From Ardenticatenales bacterium (GTDB taxonomy: Bacteria; Chloroflexota; Anaerolineae; Promineifilales; Promineifilaceae), in contig JACKBL010000001.1 of NCBI GenBank assembly GCA_020634515.1, positions 930,001 to 994,000 of the forward strand: DNA of 64,000 nt, read 5' to 3'. Below, in pieces: positions 42,301-50,175 of this stretch. Numbering within the stretch: the first letter of the stretch is position 1; each line of letters opens with the position of its first letter. Below the pieces are notes generated by a model. It did not search any database, was not told the DNA's origin, and saw only the letters and a program-made list of their open reading frames with translations. The position numbers and the translations under genes were made by a program.

Positions 42301-43246
42301 TGTTGGCGGCGACGGTGAGGGTTGCGCCCGCTTTGATGGTGAAGTCGCTGGCGAGCGCGGCCACAAAGCTGGTTTGCGCGGAGCCGTTGAGGGTGAAGGG
42401 GCCGTTGATGCCGCCGTTCAGTTCGACGCCGTTGAGGGTGTTGCCTGTGCCGCTGTTGCCGGCAAGGGTGAGGCTGCCGTTGGCGTCGTTGAGGAAGAGT
42501 TTCGCGCCGCTGCCGGCATTGTTCTGGAAGTTATTGTTCGTCAACGTCGTGCTGCTGCTCATGGCGGACGTGAGGCCATAGTAGCCGTTGCCGTTGTTGT
42601 TGTTGAACGTATTGCCATTCAGACTCACGTTGATCGGCGCCGTGGTTGCCAGGGCGTATACCCCGTAGGCCGCGGAGAACTGGAACGTGCTGCTGCTGAT
42701 AACCAGGTCGTCATTGTCCACGCGGAACAGCGCAGCCGCGCCCTGGGCTGCATTGCTGCCGCCGAAACGGAAGATGCCGTTGTCGATGGTGTTGCCGTAT
42801 GTGCCCGAGTGCATGTAAATGCCGCCCCAGTCGCCCGGCGCGGGGGAGGTTGCATTGCCGTCGCCATTGCTGTCGCCGCCAAAGCTGTCGTCTTTGTAGG
42901 AGGTGAAAACCACAGGCTGACCGGGCGCGCCATCGGCAACGAGGGAGCCGTAGATGTGCAGGTCGTCGTCGGCGCTGTCTGCCTTGACGACGACGCCGGG
43001 ATCGATGGTGAGGATCACGTCGTTGATGACGACGACGTCGCAGGTGATGATGTAAGGACTTTGATCAATAGTCCAAAAGGTGTGATGGATGATGGTTCCG
43101 CAGACGTTTGTGCCGGTGGGGGTGTGGACTTCGGTATAGGGAGGAGCGGAGATGATGGCGTTTGCCGGGGAAGCGGCGGAAGTGGTGCGCGCGAGTCCAA
43201 AGAGAAGCCCGAGCAGCAGGAACAGACGTAAATGCTTAGCTTTCAC
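39356..43246 (-). CDS. Large secreted parallel beta-helix repeat protein
   Basis: A 1296-residue exported protein. It starts at a GTG with GGAGG six bases upstream, giving signal peptide VKAKHLRLFLLLGLLFGLA. Five modules of about 230 residues repeat, each with DGxxxxxPGDWGGIY, a GGSNAAQG-type block and Asn/Gly-rich beta-helix rungs. The last ~110 residues (YNYQWNTGTTGSSTWVLF onward) resemble the C-terminus of the M14 protein. Likely a surface or secreted adhesin or polysaccharide-binding protein; no catalytic residues were recognised. Confidence 0.88.
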   Translation of the reverse strand: MKAKHLRLFLLLGLLFGLARTTSAASPANAIISAPPYTEVHTPTGTNVCGTIIHHTFWTIDQSPYIITCDVVVINDVILTIDPGVVVKADSADDDLHIYGSLVADGAPGQPVVFTSYKDDSFGGDSNGDGNATSPAPGDWGGIYMHSGTYGNTIDNGIFRFGGSNAAQGAAALFRVDNDDLVISSSTFQFSAAYGVYALATTAPINVSLNGNTFNNNNGNGYYGLTSAMSSSTTLTNNNFQNNAGSGAKLFLNDANGSLTLAGNSGTGNTLNGVELNGGINGPFTLNGSAQTSFVAALASDFTIKAGATLTVAANTAIKSSGGATDLHVYGTLVSEGTPGSPVTFTSINDNAVAGITGDANINAAPGDWGGIYFHVGSSGNVLSNLDVAYGGSNAAQGANANLRSDNVDLAISASTFRNSALDGIYFVSNSGSRTLDISGSTFANNAGKGLNMLDTNASLTANLTGNTFDSNNTAAKLLLSSGNGTLTLDSNVVSNNGLNGTDLSGNLAGTLTLDNTNQTDFPFVLSSDISVPLGSTLALSANTIIKAGSASSDLQVFGTLTAAGQPGQIIAFTSLKDDSVGGDTNNDGAATTPAPGDWGGIYFHDGSTGSALSRCVIAYGGSNAAQGTNANLRSDNASLTVSVCSSRASATDGAYLISNGGGRTFTLNNNTFQSNGDSGLEMLSSDADLTAALTGNAFLANQSAGARLVLNNGRGTVTLNGNTAAGNAVNGLSLSGSVVGTLTLDNSAQTNFATVLSSDVVVNAGSTLALSPGTVVKGKDATTDLHLYGTLSANGSQTSPITFTSFRDDTSGGDSNNDGGATTPAAGDWGGLYFHQGSAGNTLNRCFIAYGGSSAAQGANANLRSDNATLTVNNCVLRASASDGMYAVFAAANGGLTLQNSAFRNNVGAGVNSLVSSRTANVYLKTNAFENNTGPAAKLRLINGSGQLILDGNTTTNNSLNGVDISGGVSGNFTVSSANQSNFPLVMTDDLVVVSGGTLTLSPNTIVKAQSPAIDLHVFGELIADGTPTQPIIFTALEDDGPGGDTNNDGGATTGTPGDWGGIYLHDNAPGGTLDNCVIRYGGSVSQDGANANLRSKADTLSVTRCSITNSLQDGIYLNHADSGPVIFLNNISGNGIYGLFNGGAVAISARNNWWGDATGPYHPTFNPTGLGDEVSNNVGYQPWLPSYLISSVIDYNYQWNTGTTGSSTWVLFTSGSFVDAAGNGGSWVYQQGNNQIFFSYSGAPCNALFVGSYTGPGILAGQMFCRGGASNYGVWSGVVATFLTSPGAGGSIKY
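39880..43010 (-). repeat. Five ~690-bp tandem coding modules
   Basis: The DNA coding for PGDWGGIY recurs near 40062, 40756, 41449, 42133 and 42823, with spacings of about 694, 693, 684 and 690 bases. Modules are clearly related but diverged, so this is an old tandem duplication kept in phase. Confidence 0.85.
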
Positions 43247-43683
43247 AAAATGCCTCCTATTTTTTTTGAAACCAATGACAACAAAAGTCAAAGACGTGCC
43301 AATGCGGTCCGTCAATATGCTTGCCGGGCGTAGGTGGTTGTTGGTCCGCGCCGTGCGCCAGGGGGCGTCCCCCATCTGGGATGATGTGGCTGATGGGAAA
43401 AACGCTGCCGGGTTCGCGCAGGAACATAAGCCCCAGGCGAAGGGGATACGCTATGGTGCAGGGCACGCGCTACGATTTGTTCCGCGGACAGGACGCAAAC
43501 GAGAGCAAACGGACGCGAACAAGCGACCTTAATCACGCCATCCGTGATCGTTTGCCTTTTACGTGTCGCACTCTGTGCATGAACAATTTGTGTATGTTTG
43601 TTGTACAACAACTCGAACTACGGCCTGAAGCTGATAAGGACCGACATTTGGCACAAAATTAGTCCCTGATCATAAGCCGACTA
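43247..43683. other. Intergenic region upstream of the beta-helix gene
   Basis: About 440 bases between the beta-helix start and the amylase 3' hairpin. Small open frames here have no recognisable content and overlap on both strands. GGAGG at 43253-43257 belongs to the beta-helix gene. I see no convincing promoter, RNA gene or repeat. Confidence 0.5.
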
Positions 43684-43717
43684 CCCAAATATGGCAATAT
43701 ATTCGCGCATATTTGGG
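43684..43717 (-). terminator. Hairpin just after the GH13 gene stop
   Basis: CCCAAATATG (43684-43693) pairs with CATATTTGGG (43708-43717), with a 14-base loop. It begins seven bases after the stop of the minus-strand amylase gene. No T-run follows, so it may be an mRNA 3' end structure rather than a strict intrinsic terminator. Confidence 0.5.
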
Positions 43718-43723
43718 ATTCGA

Positions 43724-45403
43724 TCAGCGCATGACGCGGACATCGCCTGTCCATGGCTCCAGGGTGAGAGAAATGCCGGCAATTGTCACCTCACGCGCCG
43801 CCTCACTCCGATTAAGCGTAACCAGGATTGTCTCCTGCTCATCGCTGCGCGTGTAGGCATACACGCCCTCATCCAGGTAGACCGTTTGCCGCACCCCCTG
43901 CCACAAGGCGGGATGGCGGCGGCGGAAATGAATCAGCCAGCGATAATAAGCGAGCAGGTCGGCATCTTGCGCCTCTCCCCAGACCATGGGCAGGCGACAT
44001 TCTTCCATAATGACCCGCCCATCTGGTTTTAGCAGGTCCTCGTTTTGCGATAGCCCGGTTTCCGTGCCGTAATAGACAATTGGCGCACCGGAGAGCGTGA
44101 ACTGGCACAGCGCGGCCAGCTTCAACTTGCGCGTGTCGCCCCGCGCCAGCCAGAGGAACCGGTTCATGTCGTGGTTGTCCAGGAAGCTGGGGCGGCTGTA
44201 GGAATCGGGGAAGAACGCCTCATGCTGCCGTAAAAAGCCATCAAACTGCGCCAGACTCATGGATTGGAAGGCAAAGGTGTCCCGCAGCGCCTGCAACAGT
44301 AGGAAATCGAGGCAGCCGTCCAGCCGACCGCCATAGGAGAGCAGCAGCATGGGGGATTCGATGACCTCTCCAAATATCCAGGCGTCGGGATTGGCGGCCT
44401 TCACCGTGGCGCGAAAGTCAACCCAGAAATCGTGCGAGGGGCCGCAGGCGTAGTCCAGGCGATACCCATCAAAATGAACGTCTGTCAGCCAGAAGCGGGC
44501 GGCATCCAACAAATAGTCGCGCGCGCCCGGATCGTTTACGTTGACCTGGGGCAAATCCTTCACGCCGAAAAAGGTTTTGTAGTCGTGGGGCCATTCGTGC
44601 CAGTGGTACCAGTTGATGTAGGGGCTGTCGGGGTCTGTTTGCGCTTGTTGGAATGTGTCGTGCCCGCTGCCCCAGTGGTTGGCGACAAAATCGAGCAGCA
44701 CGCGCATGCCGCGTTGGTGTGCCCCATCCACCAGTTCCCGAATGTCGGCCATGGTGCCCAGGCGCGGGTTGACTTGAAAGTAGTCGGTGGCGTGGTAGCC
44801 GTGGTGGGTTGTGTCCGGGAAGAAGGGGTTGAGCCAGATGCAATTGCAGCCGAGATCGGCGATGTAGTCCAGCTTTTCGATGATGCCGCGCAGTGTGCCG
44901 CCGTAGATGTCGCCGAGGTTTTGCGTGGGGTTCCAATCGCGCCCCTCTCCGGGGGAAAAGCGGTCGGGAAAGACCTGGTAGATAATGGCGGCGCGGCTCC
45001 ATTCTGGCGGCTGCGGTTGACCCACCTGGTAGGAGTAGCGTTCACCCTCGTTGGCGGGAATGGGGGCGCTGCCGTCGGCGGGGTAGGCGTGAATGGTGTA
45101 GCGGACGATGGTGTTGTGGGGGAATGCCGGCATCACCCCTTCCCACACCTGCCGATACTGCCAGTTTGCCAGGTCCCATTCGGTGCGCGTCCATTGCAAG
45201 GGGATGATGGCCTCGTCGGGCTGCGCCAGATGGCAGAGAACCTTTTCCACAGCCCGCGGCAAAGCAACGGTGACGGTGATGGGCAAGGTTACGTCAGGCG
45301 GCGGTGGCGTGGGCTGATCGTGGCGCACGCCCAGTCGTTGGGTGCGCTCGTGTGCCTGGCGCTGAATGTCATTGGAGAGGGGGCCAAAGATGAATTCTTG
45401 CAT
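43724..45403 (-). CDS. GH13 alpha-glucan hydrolase (neopullulanase/cyclomaltodextrinase-like)
   Basis: A 559-residue cytosolic enzyme with no signal peptide. An N-terminal beta domain (about 1-125) is followed by the TIM barrel. Motifs are DFVANHWG (region I), FDGYRLDYA with the nucleophile Asp, FGEVIES with the acid/base Glu, and FLDNHDMNR. It would hydrolyse imported maltodextrins or cyclodextrins. TGAGG lies just upstream of the ATG at 45403, seven bases after the stop of the upstream lipoprotein amylase, so it is the last gene of the maltodextrin set. Confidence 0.93.
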   Translation of the reverse strand: MQEFIFGPLSNDIQRQAHERTQRLGVRHDQPTPPPPDVTLPITVTVALPRAVEKVLCHLAQPDEAIIPLQWTRTEWDLANWQYRQVWEGVMPAFPHNTIVRYTIHAYPADGSAPIPANEGERYSYQVGQPQPPEWSRAAIIYQVFPDRFSPGEGRDWNPTQNLGDIYGGTLRGIIEKLDYIADLGCNCIWLNPFFPDTTHHGYHATDYFQVNPRLGTMADIRELVDGAHQRGMRVLLDFVANHWGSGHDTFQQAQTDPDSPYINWYHWHEWPHDYKTFFGVKDLPQVNVNDPGARDYLLDAARFWLTDVHFDGYRLDYACGPSHDFWVDFRATVKAANPDAWIFGEVIESPMLLLSYGGRLDGCLDFLLLQALRDTFAFQSMSLAQFDGFLRQHEAFFPDSYSRPSFLDNHDMNRFLWLARGDTRKLKLAALCQFTLSGAPIVYYGTETGLSQNEDLLKPDGRVIMEECRLPMVWGEAQDADLLAYYRWLIHFRRRHPALWQGVRQTVYLDEGVYAYTRSDEQETILVTLNRSEAAREVTIAGISLTLEPWTGDVRVMR

Positions 45404-45410
45404 GATGGCC

Positions 45411-47126
45411 TCAGGGTGTGAGCTGGATGATGGTGGTGCTGAAGGATGGCAAACTGGCGTAGGGCTGGTATTCGTCGAATCCTCCCTGCGCATGGATGGT
45501 CAGAGGGGCGGGGTCCGGTTCGCCCATGAGGAGGGTGAGGCTGGCGGTGGGCGGGAGTGTCCCTGATTCCAGTGTGAGGCGGTACTTCTCGTCCGCGTCG
45601 TCGCCGAAGTTGATGATCACGAGTACCGCTTCCGCCGCCGACTGGCGTACAAAGGCATAGACGCGCGGGGAGTTGGTGTCCACGGGCTGCCAGTCGCCGA
45701 CACGCAGCGCGGGGTGTTCGTGGCGAAGCTGGATCAGGCGGCGGTAGTGGTTGAGCAGGGAGCCGGGGTTGTCGTTTTGTTGGGCGACATTGCGTTCGGG
45801 GTAGTCATTTGCCGGCACGCGCCAGGGCCTCCCCGTCGTGAATCCTGCCCGGTAGCTGCTCCCATCCCACTGCATAGGGCGGCGAATATCCTCGTCCGGC
45901 TTCTTCCCCTGCATCCCAATCTCCTCGCCATAATAGAGAAAAGGCACACCAGGCGACGTGAGCAGCCACGACGCGGCCACGCGCCCCTTGTTCTCGTCCC
46001 CATCCAATTGCGTGAGAAGGCGATTCTGGTCGTGGTTCGCCAGGAAAATGGCGTATTGGCCGGGCGGGAATGAGGAAACAACCGCCTGCTGTTCTTTGCC
46101 CACCTGGATGCCAAACCCACTGTCCGCGCTGTTCAGCGCCGCCAGCGCCAGATCGAACTGAAAGGCGATGTCCACTTCATCCCCGGTGTACTTCAGCACC
46201 TGCTGCGTGGATGTCCACGCCTCGCCCACGGTGAAGGCATCGGCGCGGATGCTTTTGTAGAAGCTGTGGTATGCCTGTAACCAATCATGGGTGGCGGGCG
46301 TGTTTTCTTGCGCTTTCCCCTGTTCCACCATATGCTTGATCGCATCCAGGCGGAAGCCATCCACCCGCATATCTTCCAGCCAGAAGCGGGTTGCGTCCTC
46401 CATTTGCGCCGTCACGTCCAGATTTTCATAGTTCAGGTCAGGCATGCCCGACCAGAAAACGCCGTAATAGTAACCGGAGGCCGACCTGTGCCAGACAATC
46501 TGCCCATCCGGGCCGCGATAGCCGGGATCGGTGTCCGACCAGATGTACCAGTCGCGTTTGTCTGAGTTGGGGTCTTTGGCGGCAATGAACCAGGGATTTT
46601 CCACGGACGTGTGATTGAGGACGAGATCGACGATGACGCGAATACCGCGAGCGTGCGCTTCTTCCATAAGGCGGCGGAAATCGTCGTTACTGCCGTATTC
46701 TGGCGACACCTGGTAGTAGTCTTCGACGTCGTAGCCGTGGTAACTGGTGGCCTTCATGATGGGCATGAGCCAGATGCCCGTGATGCCCAGGTCGGTGGTG
46801 GTGGTGGGATCGCCATCGTTGAGGTAGTCGAGTTTTTCTATCAGGCCGTTGAGGTCGCCGATGCCGTCGCCATTGGAATCGTAGAAACTGCGGACGAAAA
46901 CTTCGTAGAAGACGGTATCGTTCCACCAGGGGAGTCCGTCGGTTCCCTGGACGAGGAGGCTGGGGATGGCCGTAGGCAGAGGTGGGGGCGGGGGTGTTGG
47001 TGGCGGGGATGTGAACGTCGCGGGTGGGCCGATGGGGGCGCTGGTCACGGTGGGGGAAGGCGGCGGGGCATTGTTGCACGCCACGAGAAACAGCACAGCC
47101 AGGAAGAGGAGAGCAAATCGTCGCAT
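45411..47126 (-). CDS. GH13 alpha-amylase lipoprotein
   Basis: A 571-residue exported amylase. The signal MRRFALLFLAVLFLVAC ends in a lipobox cysteine, followed by a Pro/Thr-rich linker, then the barrel. Motifs are VIVDLVLNHTS, VDGFRLDAIKH (nucleophile Asp), TVGEAW (acid/base Glu) and LANHDQNR. A Ca-binding NGDGIGDLNG loop is present. It would cut extracellular alpha-glucans into maltodextrins for the adjacent transporter. The ATG at 47126 gives the signal peptide; the frame extends to 47174 without support. A hairpin separates it from malG. Confidence 0.92.
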   Translation of the reverse strand: MRRFALLFLAVLFLVACNNAPPPSPTVTSAPIGPPATFTSPPPTPPPPPLPTAIPSLLVQGTDGLPWWNDTVFYEVFVRSFYDSNGDGIGDLNGLIEKLDYLNDGDPTTTTDLGITGIWLMPIMKATSYHGYDVEDYYQVSPEYGSNDDFRRLMEEAHARGIRVIVDLVLNHTSVENPWFIAAKDPNSDKRDWYIWSDTDPGYRGPDGQIVWHRSASGYYYGVFWSGMPDLNYENLDVTAQMEDATRFWLEDMRVDGFRLDAIKHMVEQGKAQENTPATHDWLQAYHSFYKSIRADAFTVGEAWTSTQQVLKYTGDEVDIAFQFDLALAALNSADSGFGIQVGKEQQAVVSSFPPGQYAIFLANHDQNRLLTQLDGDENKGRVAASWLLTSPGVPFLYYGEEIGMQGKKPDEDIRRPMQWDGSSYRAGFTTGRPWRVPANDYPERNVAQQNDNPGSLLNHYRRLIQLRHEHPALRVGDWQPVDTNSPRVYAFVRQSAAEAVLVIINFGDDADEKYRLTLESGTLPPTASLTLLMGEPDPAPLTIHAQGGFDEYQPYASLPSFSTTIIQLTP

Positions 47127-47144
47127 ATTGGAAACCGGTAATAA

Positions 47145-47183
47145 CAACGCCTGATGCACCGGTTGCGGCTGCATCAGGCGTTG
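47145..47183 (-). terminator. Hairpin between malG and the amylase lipoprotein gene
   Basis: CAACGCCTGATGCA (47145-47158) pairs perfectly with TGCATCAGGCGTTG (47170-47183), with an 11-base loop. It lies in the short malG-amylase gap. Only a weak T-rich stretch follows on the minus strand, so it may attenuate or stabilise rather than stop transcription. Confidence 0.6.
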
Positions 47184-47211
47184 GCGTAGACGGGAAACAA
47201 AGATCGAGCGT

Positions 47212-48102
47212 TTAGCCCTTAACCGCGCCCTGTGTCAGGCCACCGACGATGCGGTCTTGCAGGACGAGGTAGATGAGCATGATGGGCAGGGCGGCTAGCA
47301 GGGCGCCTGCCGTGAACTGGCCCCACTTTTGCGAGAACTGGCCGGAGGTGAAGATTTGCAGACCGACCATGATCGTGTACTGCTCGGTGCTTTTCAAGAG
47401 GACGCGGGCGAGGAGGAAGTCTCCATACGTGCCGATGAAGGTGAGGATGGCGACGACGATGAGGATGGGGCGCAGCAGAGGCAGCAGCAGCATGGTGAAC
47501 GTCTGCCAGTGCGTGGCTCCGTCCACCATGGCGGATTCGTCAATGTCGCGGGGGATAGAGTCGAAAAACCCTTTCATGAGCCAGATGTTTACGCCCATGG
47601 CCCCACCCATGTAGACGAGGATCAGGCCGGCGTGGGTGTTCAATCCCAGCGTGGAAATGACATCACCAATTTGGGAGACGAGGAGGAAGATGGCGACGAT
47701 GGCCAGGATGCCCGGAAAGACCTGGATGAGGAGGATCATCTTCAGCAGGTTGACGCGCCCCGTGAAGCGAAGGCGCGAGAAGGCGTAGGCGGCCAGGGTG
47801 GTGATGGAGACGGAGAGGATGGTGGAGATGAGGGCAATCTTCAAGGAGTTGAAGTACCAGCGCCAGTAGGGGAAGACGGGGTTGGTCAACAACTCGCGGT
47901 AGTTGTCCAGGGAGGCGTTGCGCGGGAGGAGCGTTTGCGTTGCCAGGGAGTCGGAAGGGTTGAAGGAGGCGGACAGGGTGAAGATGACGGGGAAGACGGC
48001 GAAGAAGATGAGGATCAGGGCCACTATCCAGCGGATGATGATGCCTGTTTGCTTGCGCTGCTTCATGGTCATGTTGGAGCCACGAACGACGGTGCTAGAC
48101 AT
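47212..48102 (-). CDS. malG: Maltodextrin ABC transporter permease MalG
   Basis: A 296-residue inner-membrane permease with six predicted hydrophobic helices. The EAA loop that contacts the ATPase is DESAMVDGATHWQTFTMLLL. The FNSLKIALISTILS and IQVFPGILAIVAIFLL segments match MalG. The ATG at 48102 overlaps the malF stop by eight bases and has GGAGGAGG upstream inside malF. No MalK ATPase is encoded in the window, so it is probably shared from elsewhere. Confidence 0.93.
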   Translation of the reverse strand: MSSTVVRGSNMTMKQRKQTGIIIRWIVALILIFFAVFPVIFTLSASFNPSDSLATQTLLPRNASLDNYRELLTNPVFPYWRWYFNSLKIALISTILSVSITTLAAYAFSRLRFTGRVNLLKMILLIQVFPGILAIVAIFLLVSQIGDVISTLGLNTHAGLILVYMGGAMGVNIWLMKGFFDSIPRDIDESAMVDGATHWQTFTMLLLPLLRPILIVVAILTFIGTYGDFLLARVLLKSTEQYTIMVGLQIFTSGQFSQKWGQFTAGALLAALPIMLIYLVLQDRIVGGLTQGAVKG

Positions 48103-49696
48103 TTTCACTTACCTCCTCCCACATGCGGGTCCAACGGAACTGCGCCAGGGTGATGGCGGCAACAATGACGAAGATGACGATGGTGATGGCGGAGGCAAGG
48201 CCGTAGTCCGCGCCTCGCCCGCCGGCAAAGGCCAGGTTGTAGACGTAGCTGATGAGGATGTCTGTGTGGCCGGCGCGGCTGATAGTGCCGGCAATTGGCG
48301 GACCCCCACTGATAAAGAGATAAATCAGATTGAAGTTGTTAAAGTTGAACGTGAAGGAAGCTACCATCAACGGGCCAACCGCGACCAACAGCAGCGGCAG
48401 CGTGATCAGGCGGAACCGTTGCCAGCCATTTGCCCCATCTACTTCCGCCGCGGCATAAATATCCTGCGGAATGGCCTGCAGCGCGCCGCTGCAAATGAGC
48501 ATGAAGTAGGGATAGCCCAGCCACAAGTTTACAATGAGGATAGCCATCTTGGCCCACCACTGATCCGTGAACCAGGGCGGGGAGAAGCCGATCAAACCGC
48601 TCAGCGTACGGTTGATTATACCTACGTCCGGGTTCATCAAGCCGCGCCAGATCAGGATCGTGATTAGACTGGGAATTGTGTAGGGAATGAGCAACAAGGA
48701 CTGGATGATCTTCTTGCCCGGAAATTCCGGATCGTTGAACAGGTAGGCAATAGCCAGCCCCAATGCAAACGTCATCACCACGCTGAGAAAAGCGAAAGCA
48801 AAGTTCCACAGAATGATGCGCAGCAAAGGACCACGCAACGCGGGGCTGGTGAAGAATCGCTGGAAGTTGCCAAAGCCGACCGTAGTCTGGAAGCCCGGAA
48901 TCAGTTCTTTGCCGCTGGTTTGCCCGGTGAACGTGCCTTCAATGGGCACAAAAATCTCACCCGTTTCCTGATTCACCAGCCGATCCTGCTCCGCGTCGTA
49001 CCGGTACAGCGGCTCCCGTTCACTGGCGGCTTCCGTGGACGTGATCTGTACAATCTGTTCATCTACGCCAAAGCGTAAATTGCCCAGATCGTTCATGTAC
49101 CGCAACACGGTGAGCTTATTCAGACGATCATACCCCTCGATGCTGACCGGAATGCCGTTTTCGTCGAATTCTCCCACTCCCTGGTCACCTGGATTGGGGG
49201 TCGTGATGGGTTCGTCTGGCTTTGCCAACATTCCTGGGTTGCTGTCTTGTTGTAGCCAGAGCGCAAAGCTGCCATCGGCGGCGCGGAAGGCGGTCCAGGT
49301 GAAGGCCGCTTTCCCTTCGGGAAGGTAGGTTTCCTTTTCTATTTGGACGATTGCCTGGTCTTTGGCGAGCAAATGACCATCGCCGAAGTTCGTGAAGGCT
49401 ACGTAAATGGTGAAGAAAATGGGGTAGATGGCGAATAGGATCATCATCGTCAGGCCGATCACCATCCAGCGGATAGGGTATGCTTCTTTTCGCAGTAATA
49501 CCCATGTCCAGAGGACGGCGATGGCAGCTATGACGGCGGCCAGGTAGGGAACGCCATTGGACCAGAAATTGAGAGCCAGCCAGCCGGCCCCTACGTCTAC
49601 GGCCAGCGTAATCAGAATGCGAATGAGAGTGCTGGTGGTAGATGGGCGCTCAGAGGATGCTCGATTTTTGGTCTTGGCGACATCAAAGACACTCAT
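48095..49696 (-). CDS. malF: Maltodextrin ABC transporter permease MalF
   Basis: A 533-residue permease. Three N-terminal helices (about 22-40, 48-66, 75-97) precede a large extracytoplasmic domain (about 100-270), as in MalF. The core helices and EAA loop (EVDGANGWQRFRLITLPLL) are C-terminal. GAGGAGG lies three bases before the ATG at 49696. It couples to malG by overlap. The gap to malE contains a terminator, so malF-malG may have lower expression than malE or a separate promoter. Confidence 0.94.
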   Translation of the reverse strand: MSVFDVAKTKNRASSERPSTTSTLIRILITLAVDVGAGWLALNFWSNGVPYLAAVIAAIAVLWTWVLLRKEAYPIRWMVIGLTMMILFAIYPIFFTIYVAFTNFGDGHLLAKDQAIVQIEKETYLPEGKAAFTWTAFRAADGSFALWLQQDSNPGMLAKPDEPITTPNPGDQGVGEFDENGIPVSIEGYDRLNKLTVLRYMNDLGNLRFGVDEQIVQITSTEAASEREPLYRYDAEQDRLVNQETGEIFVPIEGTFTGQTSGKELIPGFQTTVGFGNFQRFFTSPALRGPLLRIILWNFAFAFLSVVMTFALGLAIAYLFNDPEFPGKKIIQSLLLIPYTIPSLITILIWRGLMNPDVGIINRTLSGLIGFSPPWFTDQWWAKMAILIVNLWLGYPYFMLICSGALQAIPQDIYAAAEVDGANGWQRFRLITLPLLLVAVGPLMVASFTFNFNNFNLIYLFISGGPPIAGTISRAGHTDILISYVYNLAFAGGRGADYGLASAITIVIFVIVAAITLAQFRWTRMWEEVSENV

Positions 49697-50128
49697 AATC
49701 CCTCCTCGTTCCAATGCGGATGTAGGCGTCGCCGCGGAAGTCGGGATGCCTACATTTGCCTGATATTGCCTGGGAGGCAATTTTGATTGTGGACCCCATC
49801 CCCCTGATGGCGCAAGAAACGCTTGCTGGTTTTTATAACACAATGGAGGCGGATTGGTTGTCATTCCTCCGCGAAAACACTTTGTAGCGCGCGTTTTCGA
49901 CTCGCCTCTCTTGAGAAACAGGTGTAACTATTTACGTCTCCGAGAGATTAGACCAATTTTGTAGACATTGATAGGGTTTAACCAGTGCAAATTGGTCCAA
50001 TCTGGGCATACGGATGGACGCGGCCAACGCGGATAAACAAAATCTGCGTCATGTGCGAAATCCTGACTCTCTTCATTCCTCGTGGCTTCGGGGTGATGGG
50101 GTGTGCCCCGTGCGGGGAATCTTGTAAA
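49697..50128. other. malE-malF intergenic region with two repeat families
   Basis: About 430 bases without a gene. It contains repeat C copy 2 (49873-49909), a separated ATTGGWCCAAT pair (GATTAGACCAATTT at 49946-49959 and AAATTGGTCCAATCT at 49989-50003) and the sequence GTGTAACTATTTACG (49922-49936), which resembles GTTGTAACTATTCACG at 7760-7775. A minus-strand promoter for malF could lie near TTATAA at about 49835. The concentration of repeats is notable. Confidence 0.5.
49873..49909. repeat. Dispersed intergenic repeat C, copy 2
   Basis: Matches 20191-20227. Here the arms CGAAAAC and GTTTTCG are inverted around 14 bases, which the other copy lacks. It lies upstream of malF. Confidence 0.55.
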
Positions 50129-50162
50129 AAAAGAGGACAGGGGCACGCCCCTGTCCTCTTTT
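50129..50162 (-). terminator. Rho-independent terminator after malE
   Basis: AAAAGAGGACAGGGG (50129-50143) pairs with CCCCTGTCCTCTTTT (50148-50162) around a four-base loop. On the minus strand a run of seven T follows. It begins about 14 bases after the malE stop and probably sets the malE to malFG expression ratio. Confidence 0.92.
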
Positions 50163-50175
50163 GCTGACCGTGGAA

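Noticed and set aside
39880..43010. Regular repeats considered as CRISPR or mobile element copies
   Set aside because: The period is about 690 bases, in frame and within one coding sequence.
41549..43231. 560-codon open frame on the plus strand
   Set aside because: Antisense to the beta-helix protein; Gly/Val/Ala-rich repeat content simply mirrors its modules.
43321..43662. 113-codon open frame upstream of the beta-helix gene
   Set aside because: No conserved features, and overlaps equally good frames on the other strand.
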